Of a DNA stretch of 64,000 bases, positions 36,367-43,507 are shown piece by piece (within the stretch, counting starts at the first letter, position 1; every line of letters begins with the position of its first letter). The notes under the pieces were generated by a model. It was given only the letters and a program-made list of their open reading frames with translations. It did no database searches and was not told the origin of the DNA. The DNA comes from Ruminococcus_G sp050944435 (lineage in GTDB: Bacteria; Bacillota; Clostridia; Lachnospirales; Lachnospiraceae). The stretch lies in the NCBI GenBank assembly GCA_050944435.1, contig JBMNRB010000016.1:6312-70311 (forward strand), in the 5' to 3' direction. A program made the translations under genes and the position numbers.

Positions 36367-37015
36367 ATGCATTTTGTTCGATTTGGACGGCACACTGGTG
36401 AATTCTTTCGAGGGAATCTGTCATGCTTATGAAATGGCATTTCAGAAAATAAAGAAGCCTTTCCCCGGAAAGGATTTTGTGCGAAAAGCGATAGGCGCGC
36501 CTCTTCCTTTTGCCTTTCGGCATCTGGCGGGCGTTGCGGAGGAGGAAATTGTGCAGGCCGTTGCCTGTTACCGGGAATATTACCATGCAGAAGGCATAAG
36601 AGAGGCCTTTGTCTATGAAGGGGTACAGAAAGTATTGGCGGAGCTTAAAGCCCGGGGATGTTTTCTGGGAACTGCTACGTTGAAAAAAGAAGAATTTGCC
36701 AGAAAAATGCTGCAGCAATTGGGACTGCTTTCCTATTTCAGCGCAGTCTGCGGAACGGATGAAAAGGACAGCGCCACCAAGGCGGAATTGATTCTGCGGG
36801 CCATGAAGCTGGCGCAGGCGGACAGAAGAAACACAATACTGGTGGGTGACACCCCCTATGACGAAAGGGGAGCCGGGGAGGCGGGGGTGGATTTTCTGGC
36901 GGTTACCTATGGATTTGGATTTTGCGGATCCAAGCCCCAGGAAATTTCCCGCGCCGTTTATGTGGCTCAAAAGGCTTCTGAAATACTGCCTTTCCTTATT
37001 AGGGCGGGGGAGTGA
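36359..37015 (+). CDS. HAD-family phosphatase
   Basis: A 218-residue HAD hydrolase of the Gph/PGP type. ATG 36359 is preceded by GAGGAGGAG. Motif I is LFDLDGTLVNS, motif II is near GTATLK, the Lys is near 135-140, and motif IV is VGDTPYDERGA. It starts eight bases before the aldolase stop. In classical Kdo synthesis a HAD enzyme (KdsC) removes a phosphate before CMP activation; this gene may do the equivalent step. A generic phosphoglycolate-type role is the alternative. Confidence 0.85.
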   Translation: MYKCILFDLDGTLVNSFEGICHAYEMAFQKIKKPFPGKDFVRKAIGAPLPFAFRHLAGVAEEEIVQAVACYREYYHAEGIREAFVYEGVQKVLAELKARGCFLGTATLKKEEFARKMLQQLGLLSYFSAVCGTDEKDSATKAELILRAMKLAQADRRNTILVGDTPYDERGAGEAGVDFLAVTYGFGFCGSKPQEISRAVYVAQKASEILPFLIRAGE

Positions 37016-37016
37016 G

Positions 37017-37286
37017 ATGAAGAAAAAACGGTGGATATTTTATACCATTATGGCCATTCTGGGAACTGTCATGCTTACCGTAACGGCTGCAGCGGTTTAT
37101 TATACCTATATCACTGACCGGACTCTTCATGAAGTTACTTCGCCGGAGCCCTCCGGCATCCTGTTTTCCGTTTACGTTTTAAAAGAGGATCCGGCGCAGA
37201 CGCTGGAGGAGGCCAGGGGATATCGATTCGGTGTCAGCCGTCACGATATAGATCAGGAAAAAATGGAGTTTATTTACACAGAATAA
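37017..37286 (+). CDS. Small membrane-anchored protein of unknown function
   Basis: An 89-residue protein, not recognised. ATG 37017 lies one base after the phosphatase stop, with GGGGGAG as its ribosome binding site, so it is part of the polysaccharide operon. It has a basic N-terminus (MKKKR), one membrane helix (about 7-30) and an external tail of about 60 residues with no cysteine. It may be a small partner of the export or polymerisation machinery. No terminator hairpin follows it. Confidence 0.7.
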   Translation: MKKKRWIFYTIMAILGTVMLTVTAAAVYYTYITDRTLHEVTSPEPSGILFSVYVLKEDPAQTLEEARGYRFGVSRHDIDQEKMEFIYTE

Positions 37287-37335
37287 TCACATAAATACCA
37301 TAAAATGGTCACGCTTACCTTCTATACTAATGGAA

Positions 37336-37346
37336 AAAGGAGGTGA
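37336..37346 (+). promoter_or_regulatory. Orphan full-length Shine-Dalgarno sequence
   Basis: AAAGGAGGTGA is a perfect match to the 16S anti-Shine-Dalgarno but is followed at normal spacing by ATA rather than a start codon, with stops soon after. It lies 63 bases upstream of the lipoprotein start. It could be the remnant of a lost gene start or an mRNA-stabilising ribosome-docking site. Confidence 0.5.
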
Positions 37347-37409
37347 GAATCATAACAGAATAAAACCTGTTACTTAACTTGATTCATGACAGAAGGGAGT
37401 ACAGTATTT

Positions 37410-37739
37410 ATGAAGTTGAAACGATTGAGAGTATTATTGCTTGCAGGTGTTGCAGTATTGTCAATGACGATGTTCTATGGATGCGGAGGAAACGACGACA
37501 GTTCCACAGACAGCAGCGGTACCAGCGGCAGCAGCAGTTACAGTTCATCCGATGACAGCAGTGCAAGTGACAGTACTAGCTCAGACAGTGAGACCAACAG
37601 CAGCACAAGCGGCAGCTCATCGGAGGATGAAGAGTCAGGCAGCTCCACAGACAGCAGCAGTACCAGCGGCAGCAGCAGCTACAGTTCATCCGATGACAGC
37701 ACAAGCAGCAGCACAGGCAGTGATTCCGATGCAGCGTAA
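37410..37739 (+). CDS. Ser/Asp-rich repeat lipoprotein
   Basis: A 109-residue predicted lipoprotein. ATG 37410 is preferred to ATG 37386 because it puts a basic MKLKRLR and a hydrophobic stretch directly before the lipobox-like FYGC (Cys near residue 24). The rest is almost pure Ser, Asp, Thr and Gly, low complexity, with a near-identical 20-residue block at both ends of the tail. It resembles a surface stalk or a glycosylation target; no enzyme domain is present. It stands between the polysaccharide operon and an unrelated small gene. Confidence 0.75.
   Translation: MKLKRLRVLLLAGVAVLSMTMFYGCGGNDDSSTDSSGTSGSSSYSSSDDSSASDSTSSDSETNSSTSGSSSEDEESGSSTDSSSTSGSSSYSSSDDSTSSSTGSDSDAA
37500..37700 (+). 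repeat. 60-bp direct repeat within the lipoprotein gene
   Basis: 37500-37559 and 37641-37700 match at 57 of 60 positions by eye. The copies encode the block SSTDSSGTSGSSSYSSSDDS and a near copy, separated by a more varied Ser-rich spacer. Confidence 0.85.
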
Positions 37740-37764
37740 AGGATAATCAGGCATCGGACAGAAG

Positions 37765-38001
37765 ATGGGAAGTGGTACTATTATAGTGGGAGTATTAAGG
37801 ATAAACGGTGAGAAAGGAATCTACATTGATGTGAAAGAACGAGCAAAAAGGATCTTTATCAAAGCCGGGCAATACCTCTATATGAACATATATAATTGTT
37901 GGATTCCTGTAATTGTCCAGTATTCAGAAAAAATGCATCGATGGTTTTTTAAAAACCTGGAGGGCGTCAATGTTGCCGGCAAGAAAGTGATGATTAAATA
38001 G
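37765..38001 (+). CDS. Small hypothetical protein, possibly DUF5348-like
   Basis: A 78-residue reading frame ending HRWFFKNLEGVNVAGKKVMIK, a pattern recalling the DUF5348 family (a small domain found near mobile or regulatory genes). YLYMNIYNCWIPVIVQYS before it also fits. The start is uncertain: ATG 37765 has only a weak GAAGAT upstream. A clear terminator follows, which supports a real gene. No function is assigned. Confidence 0.55.
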   Translation: MGSGTIIVGVLRINGEKGIYIDVKERAKRIFIKAGQYLYMNIYNCWIPVIVQYSEKMHRWFFKNLEGVNVAGKKVMIK

Positions 38002-38017
38002 AAATGATAAAGAAGTT

Positions 38018-38054
38018 CAAGGCATGGGAAACAGGAATCCTGTGCCTTGTTTTT
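38018..38054 (+). terminator. Intrinsic terminator
   Basis: CAAGGCA pairs with TGCCTTG, with an inner CAGG/CCTG stem, followed by five or six Ts. It closes the small-gene unit at 37765-38001. Confidence 0.8.
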
Positions 38055-38076
38055 CATATGCATTGTTTTGCATTTG

Positions 38077-38085
38077 TGATATAAT
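38077..38085 (+). promoter_or_regulatory. Extended -10 promoter of the methyltransferase gene
   Basis: TGATATAAT: a perfect TATAAT (38080-38085) with the TGn extension. No good -35 hexamer is present, as is usual for extended -10 promoters. Confidence 0.65.
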
Positions 38086-38156
38086 AAATATTCATTGCCC
38101 TCTGTATAAGATAACTGAGGCAGAGAAAGAAATTTGTGAAAAGGATGAAATTAAAT

Positions 38157-38759
38157 ATGTCACAGACGAGAGAGAATCCTGCCCGTCCGGCGGGAAAAAG
38201 CGGAGAAAAAATGCTGGAGAGGATGAACAAAAGTCATGGGCCGCTGAGAGACTTTGCACTGCCGCTGCTGCCATGGCGTCCCTCTATGCGGATTTTGGAT
38301 GTGGGATGCGGCGGAGGCGCCGCTATTGCGGAAATGATGAAAATGTCGCCGGACAGTATAATTGACGGTGTTGATTATTCGGAAGTCAGCGTCCGGCAGT
38401 CTGAGGAACTGAACCGGGAATACCTGGGCAAACGATGCAGTATTCGTCAGGCAGATGTGGTAGGTCTGCCCTTCCCGGATAAAACGTACGACCTGGTGAC
38501 GGCGGTGGAAACGGTTTATTTCTGGCCGGATGTGGCCAGCGCCTTTGAGGAAATCCGGCGGGTGTTAAAACCTTCGGGAATATTTGCGGTGATTAACGAA
38601 GGCAGCGATCCCGAAAAATGCCACTGGCCGCCGGTAGATGGCTTTATGCGGATTTATCGTCCGGAAGAACTGGAAATGCTTATGAGAAAAGCGGGATTTC
38701 GTGAAACGAAAGTCGTTCATGGAGAAGGCCAGTCTATCTGTGTGACTGGTGTGAAGTAG
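38157..38759 (+). CDS. Class I SAM-dependent methyltransferase
   Basis: A 200-residue enzyme of the UbiE/Methyltransf_11 type. Motif I is RILDVGCGGGAA near 46-57; the acidic end of strand 2 is DGVDYS, motif II is YDLVTAVETVYFWPD near 110 and motif III is LKPSGIFAVINEG near 135. ATG 38157 has AAGGA eleven bases upstream; GTG 38136 and ATG 38145 are in-frame alternatives. The substrate is unknown, but the WP-containing segment is typical of small-molecule methyltransferases. It is a single-gene unit. Confidence 0.88.
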   Translation: MSQTRENPARPAGKSGEKMLERMNKSHGPLRDFALPLLPWRPSMRILDVGCGGGAAIAEMMKMSPDSIIDGVDYSEVSVRQSEELNREYLGKRCSIRQADVVGLPFPDKTYDLVTAVETVYFWPDVASAFEEIRRVLKPSGIFAVINEGSDPEKCHWPPVDGFMRIYRPEELEMLMRKAGFRETKVVHGEGQSICVTGVK

Positions 38760-38764
38760 ATAAG

Positions 38765-38812
38765 AAAAGCCTGCAGTCGGAGGCAATCGCCTGGGTGATT
38801 GCCTTCTGCTTT
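38765..38812 (+). terminator. Terminator of the methyltransferase gene
   Basis: AGGCAATC (38781-38788) pairs with GATTGCCT (38797-38804), extended by AAAGC/GCTTT outside. The U-tail is short, so confidence is moderate. Confidence 0.5.
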
Positions 38813-38821
38813 CAGGAAAAA

Positions 38822-38862
38822 TGAAAAATCCTGAAACCCAAGTAAAATCAAGGATTTCAGGA
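38822..38862 (-). terminator. Terminator of the tRNA-Val/tRNA-Met transcript
   Basis: On the minus strand TCCTGAAA pairs with TTTCAGGA, followed by a T-run (plus-strand A-run 38823-38828). It lies just beyond the tRNA-Met gene. Confidence 0.75.
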
Positions 38863-38873
38863 CTAAACAGAAG

Positions 38874-38947
38874 TAGCGAGAGGGGGAGTCGAACCCTCGA
38901 CACTACGGGTATGAACCGTATGCTCTAGCCAACTGAGCTATCTCGCC
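38874..38947 (-). tRNA. tRNA-Met (CAT), elongator type
   Basis: Acceptor stem GGCGAGA/TCTCGCT, D arm AGCTCAGTTGGCTAGAGC and T arm GAGGG-TTCGACT-CCCTC are all present. The anticodon loop CTTCATA-like region (GGTTCATACC) carries CAT. The GCATACGGTTCATACCCGT arm is that of elongator tRNA-Met rather than Ile2. CCA is not encoded. Confidence 0.9.
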
Positions 38948-38970
38948 ATATGCAGTTTTTTGAAAGTAAA

Positions 38971-39043
38971 TGGGACCTATAGGGCTCGAACCTATGACCC
39001 TCTGCTTGTAAGGCAGATGCTCTCCCAGCTGAGCTAAGATCCC
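38971..39043 (-). tRNA. tRNA-Val (TAC)
   Basis: Acceptor stem GGGATCT/AGGTCCC, D arm AGCTCAGCTGGGAGAGC, anticodon arm TCTGC-CTTACAA-GCAGA with anticodon TAC, T arm TAGGTTCGAGCCCTA. It is first in a two-tRNA transcript with tRNA-Met. CCA is not encoded. Confidence 0.93.
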
Positions 39044-39086
39044 TTTTTTTACTTTTTTGCAAGTCACAACCGCAACCTGCTTTGCT

Positions 39087-39115
39087 ATTATACAATTATA
39101 GGAATAGATTGTCAA
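39087..39115 (-). promoter_or_regulatory. Consensus promoter of the tRNA-Val/tRNA-Met unit
   Basis: On the minus strand TTGACA (39115-39110), 17 bases, TATAAT (39092-39087): a full-consensus SigA promoter, as expected for stable RNA. Confidence 0.92.
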
Positions 39116-39401
39116 TAGGAAAAATAAAAAAATATCAAAAAAATAAAAAAGATGTCCGGGCTCAGTCATACAGTCTGCTTTGGCAGCAGAATGTATGGCC
39201 GACCGTTATAGTAAAATAAACGATTTCAGCAAATGGAAGAAAATAGGGGCAGAAATGCCAGAGATGATTGCACTGATATCATTTATTCGGAATCTCCGGT
39301 GATTCCATTTTATTATATACTATAATATGACATATTAATAGCAACGTTTCGGTACTGTGACAAATAGTCCATAAAAGGTACGCCAAATGAAACAAAATGA
39401 T
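39116..39401. other. Intergenic region with two hairpins, no gene seen
   Basis: Between the tRNA promoter and the ispF promoter. CATACA/TGTATG with inner CTGCT/AGCAG (39167-39197) makes a long imperfect hairpin, and GGAATC/GATTCC (39289-39306) a shorter one followed by an A/T-rich stretch. Open frames here are short and lack ribosome binding sites. The larger hairpin might belong to a small RNA, but no promoter was found for it. Confidence 0.4.
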
Positions 39402-39430
39402 TTGAAATGGATGCAGGAATACGTTATGAT
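39402..39430 (+). promoter_or_regulatory. Promoter of ispF
   Basis: TTGAAA (39402-39407), 17 bases, TATGAT (39425-39430), followed by a short leader with GGAGG before ATG 39453. Confidence 0.75.
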
Positions 39431-39452
39431 AGACACAATGGAGGAATGAAAA

Positions 39453-40007
39453 ATGAGAGTTGGAATGGGTTATGACGTACATCGTCTGGAAAGCGGGAGA
39501 AAGCTGATACTGGGGGGAGTTGAAATTCCCTTCGAGAAAGGCCTGCTGGGGCATTCAGATGCGGATGTGGCAGTTCATGCCGTGATGGATGCGCTGCTGG
39601 GAGCGGCGGCTCTTCGGGATATTGGCACCCATTTTCCGGACAATGATCCAAAGTACAAAGGAATTTCCAGTATTGTGCTTTTGCAGCATGTGGGAAAGCT
39701 GCTGGAGGAACATTCTTATATTGTTAATAATATTGACGTGACGATTATTGCGCAGAGGCCAAAAGTAGCGCCTTATATTGAACAGATGGAAAAAAACGTG
39801 GCTGAAGCCCTTCATTTGGAGAAAAGCCAGGTGAATATTAAGGCGACGACAGAAGAAGGGCTGGGATTTACCGGAAGTCTCCAGGGAATTTCTGCCCATG
39901 CCGTCTGTTCCCTGATACCGGTTCTCCAGTTTGCGGACAGTGACCGGGAGTTTGGAGCGTCTTGTGAAAGGTGTAAAGGCTGTAAAAAAGGGCAGGATGG
40001 GTGTTGA
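39453..40007 (+). CDS. ispF: 2-C-methyl-D-erythritol 2,4-cyclodiphosphate synthase
   Basis: A 184-residue enzyme of the non-mevalonate isoprenoid pathway that cyclises CDP-ME 2-phosphate. The metal-binding GYDVHRL motif (residues 6-12), LLGHSDADVAVHA and the C-terminal KATTEEGLGFTG are all present. The usual length is about 160; this protein has an extra tail of about 25 residues with a CERCKGCKKGQDGC cysteine cluster, which is unusual. GGAGG precedes ATG 39453. The promoter of cysS overlaps its stop codon. Confidence 0.95.
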   Translation: MRVGMGYDVHRLESGRKLILGGVEIPFEKGLLGHSDADVAVHAVMDALLGAAALRDIGTHFPDNDPKYKGISSIVLLQHVGKLLEEHSYIVNNIDVTIIAQRPKVAPYIEQMEKNVAEALHLEKSQVNIKATTEEGLGFTGSLQGISAHAVCSLIPVLQFADSDREFGASCERCKGCKKGQDGC

Positions 40008-40032
40008 CAAATATTTTATTTTTTCATACACT
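40004..40032 (+). promoter_or_regulatory. Promoter of the cysS-mrnC-rlmB-sigH operon
   Basis: TTGACA (40004-40009), 17 bases, TACACT (40027-40032). The 70-base leader is too short for a T-box and I see no T-box motif in it. Confidence 0.8.
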
Positions 40033-40103
40033 TTTTTCGTAATCGAGGAACTTCGGCCGCGGCGCTTTTTAGCGGCAGGAATATAGAAAAAGGAGAATTG
40101 TAA

Positions 40104-41510
40104 ATGAAGCTGTACAATACGCTTACCAAGAAAAAGGAAGAATTCATACCAATTACGGAAGGCCAGGTGAAAATGTATGTCTGCGGACCTACCGTATACA
40201 ATTTTATCCATATCGGCAACGCCAGACCGATGATCGTTTTTGATACTGCCAGACGGTATATGGAATACAAGGGATATGAAGTGAACTTTGTATCCAACTT
40301 TACCGATGTGGATGATAAAATTATTGCCAAAGCCAATGAAGAAGGAGTGTCTGCGGAAGAGATTTCCACCCGCTATATCGCAGAATGCAAAAAAGATATG
40401 GAGGGAATGAACGTGAAACCGGCGACTACTCATCCGCTGGCAACCCAGGAGATCGGAGGAATGATCGATATGATACAGACTCTGATTGAAAAAGGTTATG
40501 CTTATGATGTGGACGGAACGGTATATTTCAGGACAAGAAAATTTAAAGAATATGGGAAACTGTCCCATAAAAATCTGGATGATCTGCGAAGCGGGGGCCG
40601 TTCGCTTCTGGTGACAGGAGAAGAATCAAAAGAGGATCCGCTGGACTTCGTACTCTGGAAACCTAAAAAAGAAGGAGAGCCTTTCTGGAAATCCCCCTGG
40701 AGTGAAGGCCGTCCCGGATGGCACATCGAGTGTTCAGAGATGTCCAAAAAATACTTGGGGGAAGAGATTGATATACATGCGGGCGGTGAGGACCTGATTT
40801 TCCCCCATCATGAAAATGAGATTGCACAGAGCGAGTGCTGCAATGGAAAACCCTTTGCCAGATATTGGCTTCACAATGCTTTTTTGAACATTGATAATCG
40901 TAAGATGTCAAAATCCCTGGGAAATTTCTTTACGGTAAGAGAGATCAGTGAAAAGTATGACCTGCAGGTGCTTCGTTTCTTTATGCTGAATGCTCATTAC
41001 AGAAGTCCGCTTAACTTCAGCGCTGAGATTATGGAATCCTCAAAAAATGCACTGGAGCGGATTCTCACATCCACAGACCGGCTGAAAGATATGGAGCAGA
41101 AAGCGGAAAAGGAAAAGGCCAATGATCAGGAGCGGGATCTCCTGGAAGAGATGAAAGAGTTCAGAACTAAATTTGAGGCGGCTATGGATGACGATTTGAA
41201 TACGGCGGACGCCATTGCAGCTATTTTTGAACTGGTGAAATTTGCCAATACGGAAAGCGATGAGAACAGTTCCAGGGAATATCTGGGAACTTTAAAAAAT
41301 GAAATTCTTTCTCTCTGTGATATTCTGGGGCTGAAAGCAGAACGAAAAGCGGAAAATCTGGACGAAGATATTGAGGCTTTGATTGCAAAAAGGCAGGAAG
41401 CCAGAAAAGCGAAAGATTTCAAATTGGCGGATGAAATCAGGGATCAGCTGCTGGCGCAGGGAATTATTCTGGAAGATACAAGAGAAGGAGTGAAATGGAA
41501 GAGAGCCTGA
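40104..41510 (+). CDS. cysS: Cysteinyl-tRNA synthetase
   Basis: A 468-residue class I synthetase that charges tRNA-Cys. It has CGPTVYNFIHIGNAR near residue 28 (the HIGH motif reads HIGN), the zinc-site cysteine and His residues (WHIECSEMS near 204; HHENE near 235) and KMSKSLGN near 267 (KMSKS). AAAAAGGAG precedes ATG 40104. It leads the conserved cysS-mrnC-rlmB-sigH operon and overlaps mrnC by 16 bases. Confidence 0.97.
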   Translation: MKLYNTLTKKKEEFIPITEGQVKMYVCGPTVYNFIHIGNARPMIVFDTARRYMEYKGYEVNFVSNFTDVDDKIIAKANEEGVSAEEISTRYIAECKKDMEGMNVKPATTHPLATQEIGGMIDMIQTLIEKGYAYDVDGTVYFRTRKFKEYGKLSHKNLDDLRSGGRSLLVTGEESKEDPLDFVLWKPKKEGEPFWKSPWSEGRPGWHIECSEMSKKYLGEEIDIHAGGEDLIFPHHENEIAQSECCNGKPFARYWLHNAFLNIDNRKMSKSLGNFFTVREISEKYDLQVLRFFMLNAHYRSPLNFSAEIMESSKNALERILTSTDRLKDMEQKAEKEKANDQERDLLEEMKEFRTKFEAAMDDDLNTADAIAAIFELVKFANTESDENSSREYLGTLKNEILSLCDILGLKAERKAENLDEDIEALIAKRQEARKAKDFKLADEIRDQLLAQGIILEDTREGVKWKRA

Positions 41511-41908
41511 CATATTTTAAAGAACGGTTCCAACTGGCAGATGTGGATGTGAGAACCTATTCTCCGCTGGCCTTGGCTTATATAGGAGACAGCATTTATG
41601 ATCTTTTGATCCGCACGATGATCATGAGCGAGGGCAATATGCCGGTACAGCAGCTTCACCGTAAATCCAGCCGTCTGGTGAAAGCTCAAAAACAGTCGGA
41701 GATGATGGAAAAAATACGTCCCCATTTGACTGAGGAAGAGGAACGCGTATATAAGAGAGGAAAAAATGCCAAACCTCATACCACGGCCAAAAATGCCAGC
41801 CTGGCGGACTATCACAGAGCGACGGGATTTGAGGCGGTTATGGGATATCTATATCTTTCAGGGAACATAAAAAGAATCGTTGATCTGATGAAAGTCGGTT
41901 TGGAATAA
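41495..41908 (+). CDS. mrnC: Mini-ribonuclease III
   Basis: A 137-residue RNase III-like nuclease without the double-stranded-RNA-binding domain. In Bacillus it matures 23S rRNA ends. The catalytic region LALAYIGDSIYDLLIR (residues 24-39) and the second acidic motif near GFEAVMGYLYLSG fit the family. AAGGAG precedes ATG 41495. It overlaps cysS and is followed after nine bases by rlmB. Confidence 0.95.
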   Translation: MEESLTYFKERFQLADVDVRTYSPLALAYIGDSIYDLLIRTMIMSEGNMPVQQLHRKSSRLVKAQKQSEMMEKIRPHLTEEEERVYKRGKNAKPHTTAKNASLADYHRATGFEAVMGYLYLSGNIKRIVDLMKVGLE

Positions 41909-41917
41909 GGGAGATTT

Positions 41918-42664
41918 ATGGAAAAAAACAGTCAGAATGAAAATTTGGTGGAAGGCAGAAACGCCGTGCTGGAGGCTTTCCGGTCCGGCAGGAGTGTGGA
42001 TAAGCTTTACGTGCTGGATGGGTGTGAAGACGGACCGGTAAGGACGATTGTGAGAGAAGCAAAAAAGCAAAAGACGGTGATCCATTATGCGGCAAAGGAC
42101 AGGCTGGACCATTTGTCTGAGACTGGAAAACATCAGGGAGTAATTGCGTTCACGGCGGCTTATGAATACGGTACGGTGGAGCAGATGCTGGAGAATGCCA
42201 GGGAAAGGGAAGAGGCGCCTTTTCTGGTTTTGCTGGACGGCATCGAAGATCCCCATAATCTGGGGGCGATCATCCGGACGGCCAATCAGGCAGGAGCCCA
42301 TGGAGTGATCATTCCCAAGCGAAGGGCAGTGGGATTGACGGCCACGGTGGCGAAGGCTTCCGCCGGCGCATTGAATTATACCCCGGTAGCCAGAGTAACC
42401 AATTTGGTGTCGGTGATAGAGGAGTTGAAAAAAGAAGGACTTTGGTTTGTATGCGCCGACATGGGCGGAACTTCTATGTATGATCTGGATTTAAAAGGCC
42501 CTATTGGTCTGGTGATCGGAAACGAAGGGGAAGGCGTCAGCCGCCTGGTGCGGGAAAAATGTGATTTTGTAGCTTCGATTCCCATGAAAGGCGATATTGA
42601 TTCGCTGAATGCATCGGTTGCAGCCGGTATTCTTGCATATGAGATTGTGAGGCAAAGGGGATAG
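41918..42664 (+). CDS. rlmB: 23S rRNA (guanosine-2'-O)-methyltransferase, TrmH/SpoU family
   Basis: A 248-residue SPOUT methyltransferase that probably modifies G2251 of 23S rRNA. The N-terminal substrate-binding domain (NLVEGRNAVLEAF) is followed by the knotted catalytic domain with LLDGIEDPHNLGAIIRTA near 107, IGLVIGNEGEGVSRL near 195 and IPMKGDIDSLNASVAAGI near 220, the three TrmH motifs. Neighbours on both sides are co-transcribed. The close homologue TrmH acting on tRNA is the alternative. Confidence 0.93.
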   Translation: MEKNSQNENLVEGRNAVLEAFRSGRSVDKLYVLDGCEDGPVRTIVREAKKQKTVIHYAAKDRLDHLSETGKHQGVIAFTAAYEYGTVEQMLENAREREEAPFLVLLDGIEDPHNLGAIIRTANQAGAHGVIIPKRRAVGLTATVAKASAGALNYTPVARVTNLVSVIEELKKEGLWFVCADMGGTSMYDLDLKGPIGLVIGNEGEGVSRLVREKCDFVASIPMKGDIDSLNASVAAGILAYEIVRQRG

Positions 42665-42677
42665 CAAAGAGGAAGAT

Positions 42678-43271
42678 ATGAGGGATTTTGAAACGTTATC
42701 AGATGAAGAGCTGATCCAGCAGATAAAGGAAGGACAGGATGACGACGGCATAGCAGATTATCTGATGGCCAAATATAAGCCGCTGGTGAGAAAAAAGGCC
42801 AGGGCTATGTATTTAGTGGGCGGTGAGACGGATGATCTGATTCAGGAAGGAATGTTGGGTCTTTTTAAGGCGCTGAGAGATTTTAATCCTCAAAAGGAGG
42901 TCTCTTTCGCCTCCTTTGCCAGGCTTTGCATTGAACGGCAGTTGTATAATGCAATTCAAAGTTCCAACAGGCAAAAGCATCAGCCGCTGAATACCTACAT
43001 TTCCTTAAGCGATGAGGAATTTGCTTCGGAGTTAAGACAGATTTCCGTACAGAATCCGGAGGCAATTATCATTGATCAGGAAAACACGGCGGGAATTGAA
43101 AAAGAAATCCAGGGGTTGTTGAGCAAATTTGAGAATCAGGTTCTTAAAATGTACTTGGAAGGAGCTGATTATATCCAGATAGCGGAACGTCTGGAACGGC
43201 CGGCAAAGTCCATTGACAACGCTCTGCAGCGGATACGCCAGAAAGTAAAAGCCTGCATTACAAAAAGATAA
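42678..43271 (+). CDS. sigH: RNA polymerase sigma factor SigH (Spo0H-like)
   Basis: A 197-residue sigma-70-family factor. Region 2 is clear: KPLVRKKARAMYL, DDLIQEGMLGLFKALRDFNP and FASFARLCIERQLYNAI. Region 4 has YIQIAERLERPAKSIDNALQR. In spore-formers SigH drives genes of the transition to stationary phase and early sporulation. Gene order after cysS, mrnC and rlmB is the classical one. Its presence, with a BclA-like gene 6 kb away, argues that the host can sporulate or descends from spore-formers. Confidence 0.94.
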   Translation: MRDFETLSDEELIQQIKEGQDDDGIADYLMAKYKPLVRKKARAMYLVGGETDDLIQEGMLGLFKALRDFNPQKEVSFASFARLCIERQLYNAIQSSNRQKHQPLNTYISLSDEEFASELRQISVQNPEAIIIDQENTAGIEKEIQGLLSKFENQVLKMYLEGADYIQIAERLERPAKSIDNALQRIRQKVKACITKR

Positions 43272-43291
43272 CAAAATAATTCATTTTCTGC

Positions 43292-43320
43292 TTGACATAT
43301 CCGTTAAGTTTTGCTAGAAT
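43292..43320 (+). promoter_or_regulatory. Promoter of the tRNA-Thr unit
   Basis: TTGACA (43292-43297), 17 bases, TAGAAT (43315-43320). The start would be near 43327, about 28 bases before the tRNA. Confidence 0.8.
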
Positions 43321-43354
43321 TACTATTGCTGTAGCGAGTTGAACTGCTGCACAG

Positions 43355-43427
43355 GCTGCCGTGGCACAGTAGGTAGCGCGCAACATTGGTAGTGTTGAGG
43401 TCACGGGTTCGATTCCCGTCGGTAGCT
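43355..43427 (+). tRNA. tRNA-Thr (GGT) with a D-stem mismatch
   Basis: Acceptor stem GCTGCCG/CGGTAGC, anticodon arm CAACA-TTGGTAG-TGTTG (anticodon GGT) and T arm ACGGG-TTCGATT-CCCGT are intact. The D stem GCAC/GCGC has an A12-C23 mismatch. G1-C72, C2-G71, G35 and U36 fit threonine identity. The body is strikingly like the tRNA-Ala at 45450. It has its own promoter and terminator, so it is probably expressed. CCA is not encoded. Confidence 0.82.
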
Positions 43428-43432
43428 TGAAA

Positions 43433-43461
43433 AAGAGTCTGTTTTTACAGGCTCTTTTTTT
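43433..43461 (+). terminator. Terminator of the tRNA-Thr unit
   Basis: AAGAGTCTGT pairs with ACAGGCTCTT, followed by a run of Ts. It begins a few bases after the tRNA end. Confidence 0.88.
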
Positions 43462-43507
43462 GGTGGACAGTTGGCGGCCCCCTGCCCGGAGGCAGGAGGA
43501 TTAAGAT

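Noticed and set aside
38903..39169. An 88-residue minus-strand frame with ILAQLGEHLPYKQRVIGSS
   Set aside because: It is read through the tRNA-Val and tRNA-Met genes and is a known type of spurious protein.
40033..40103. T-box or other riboswitch in the cysS leader
   Set aside because: The leader is about 65 bases, too short for a T-box, and has no conserved T-box sequence or terminator.
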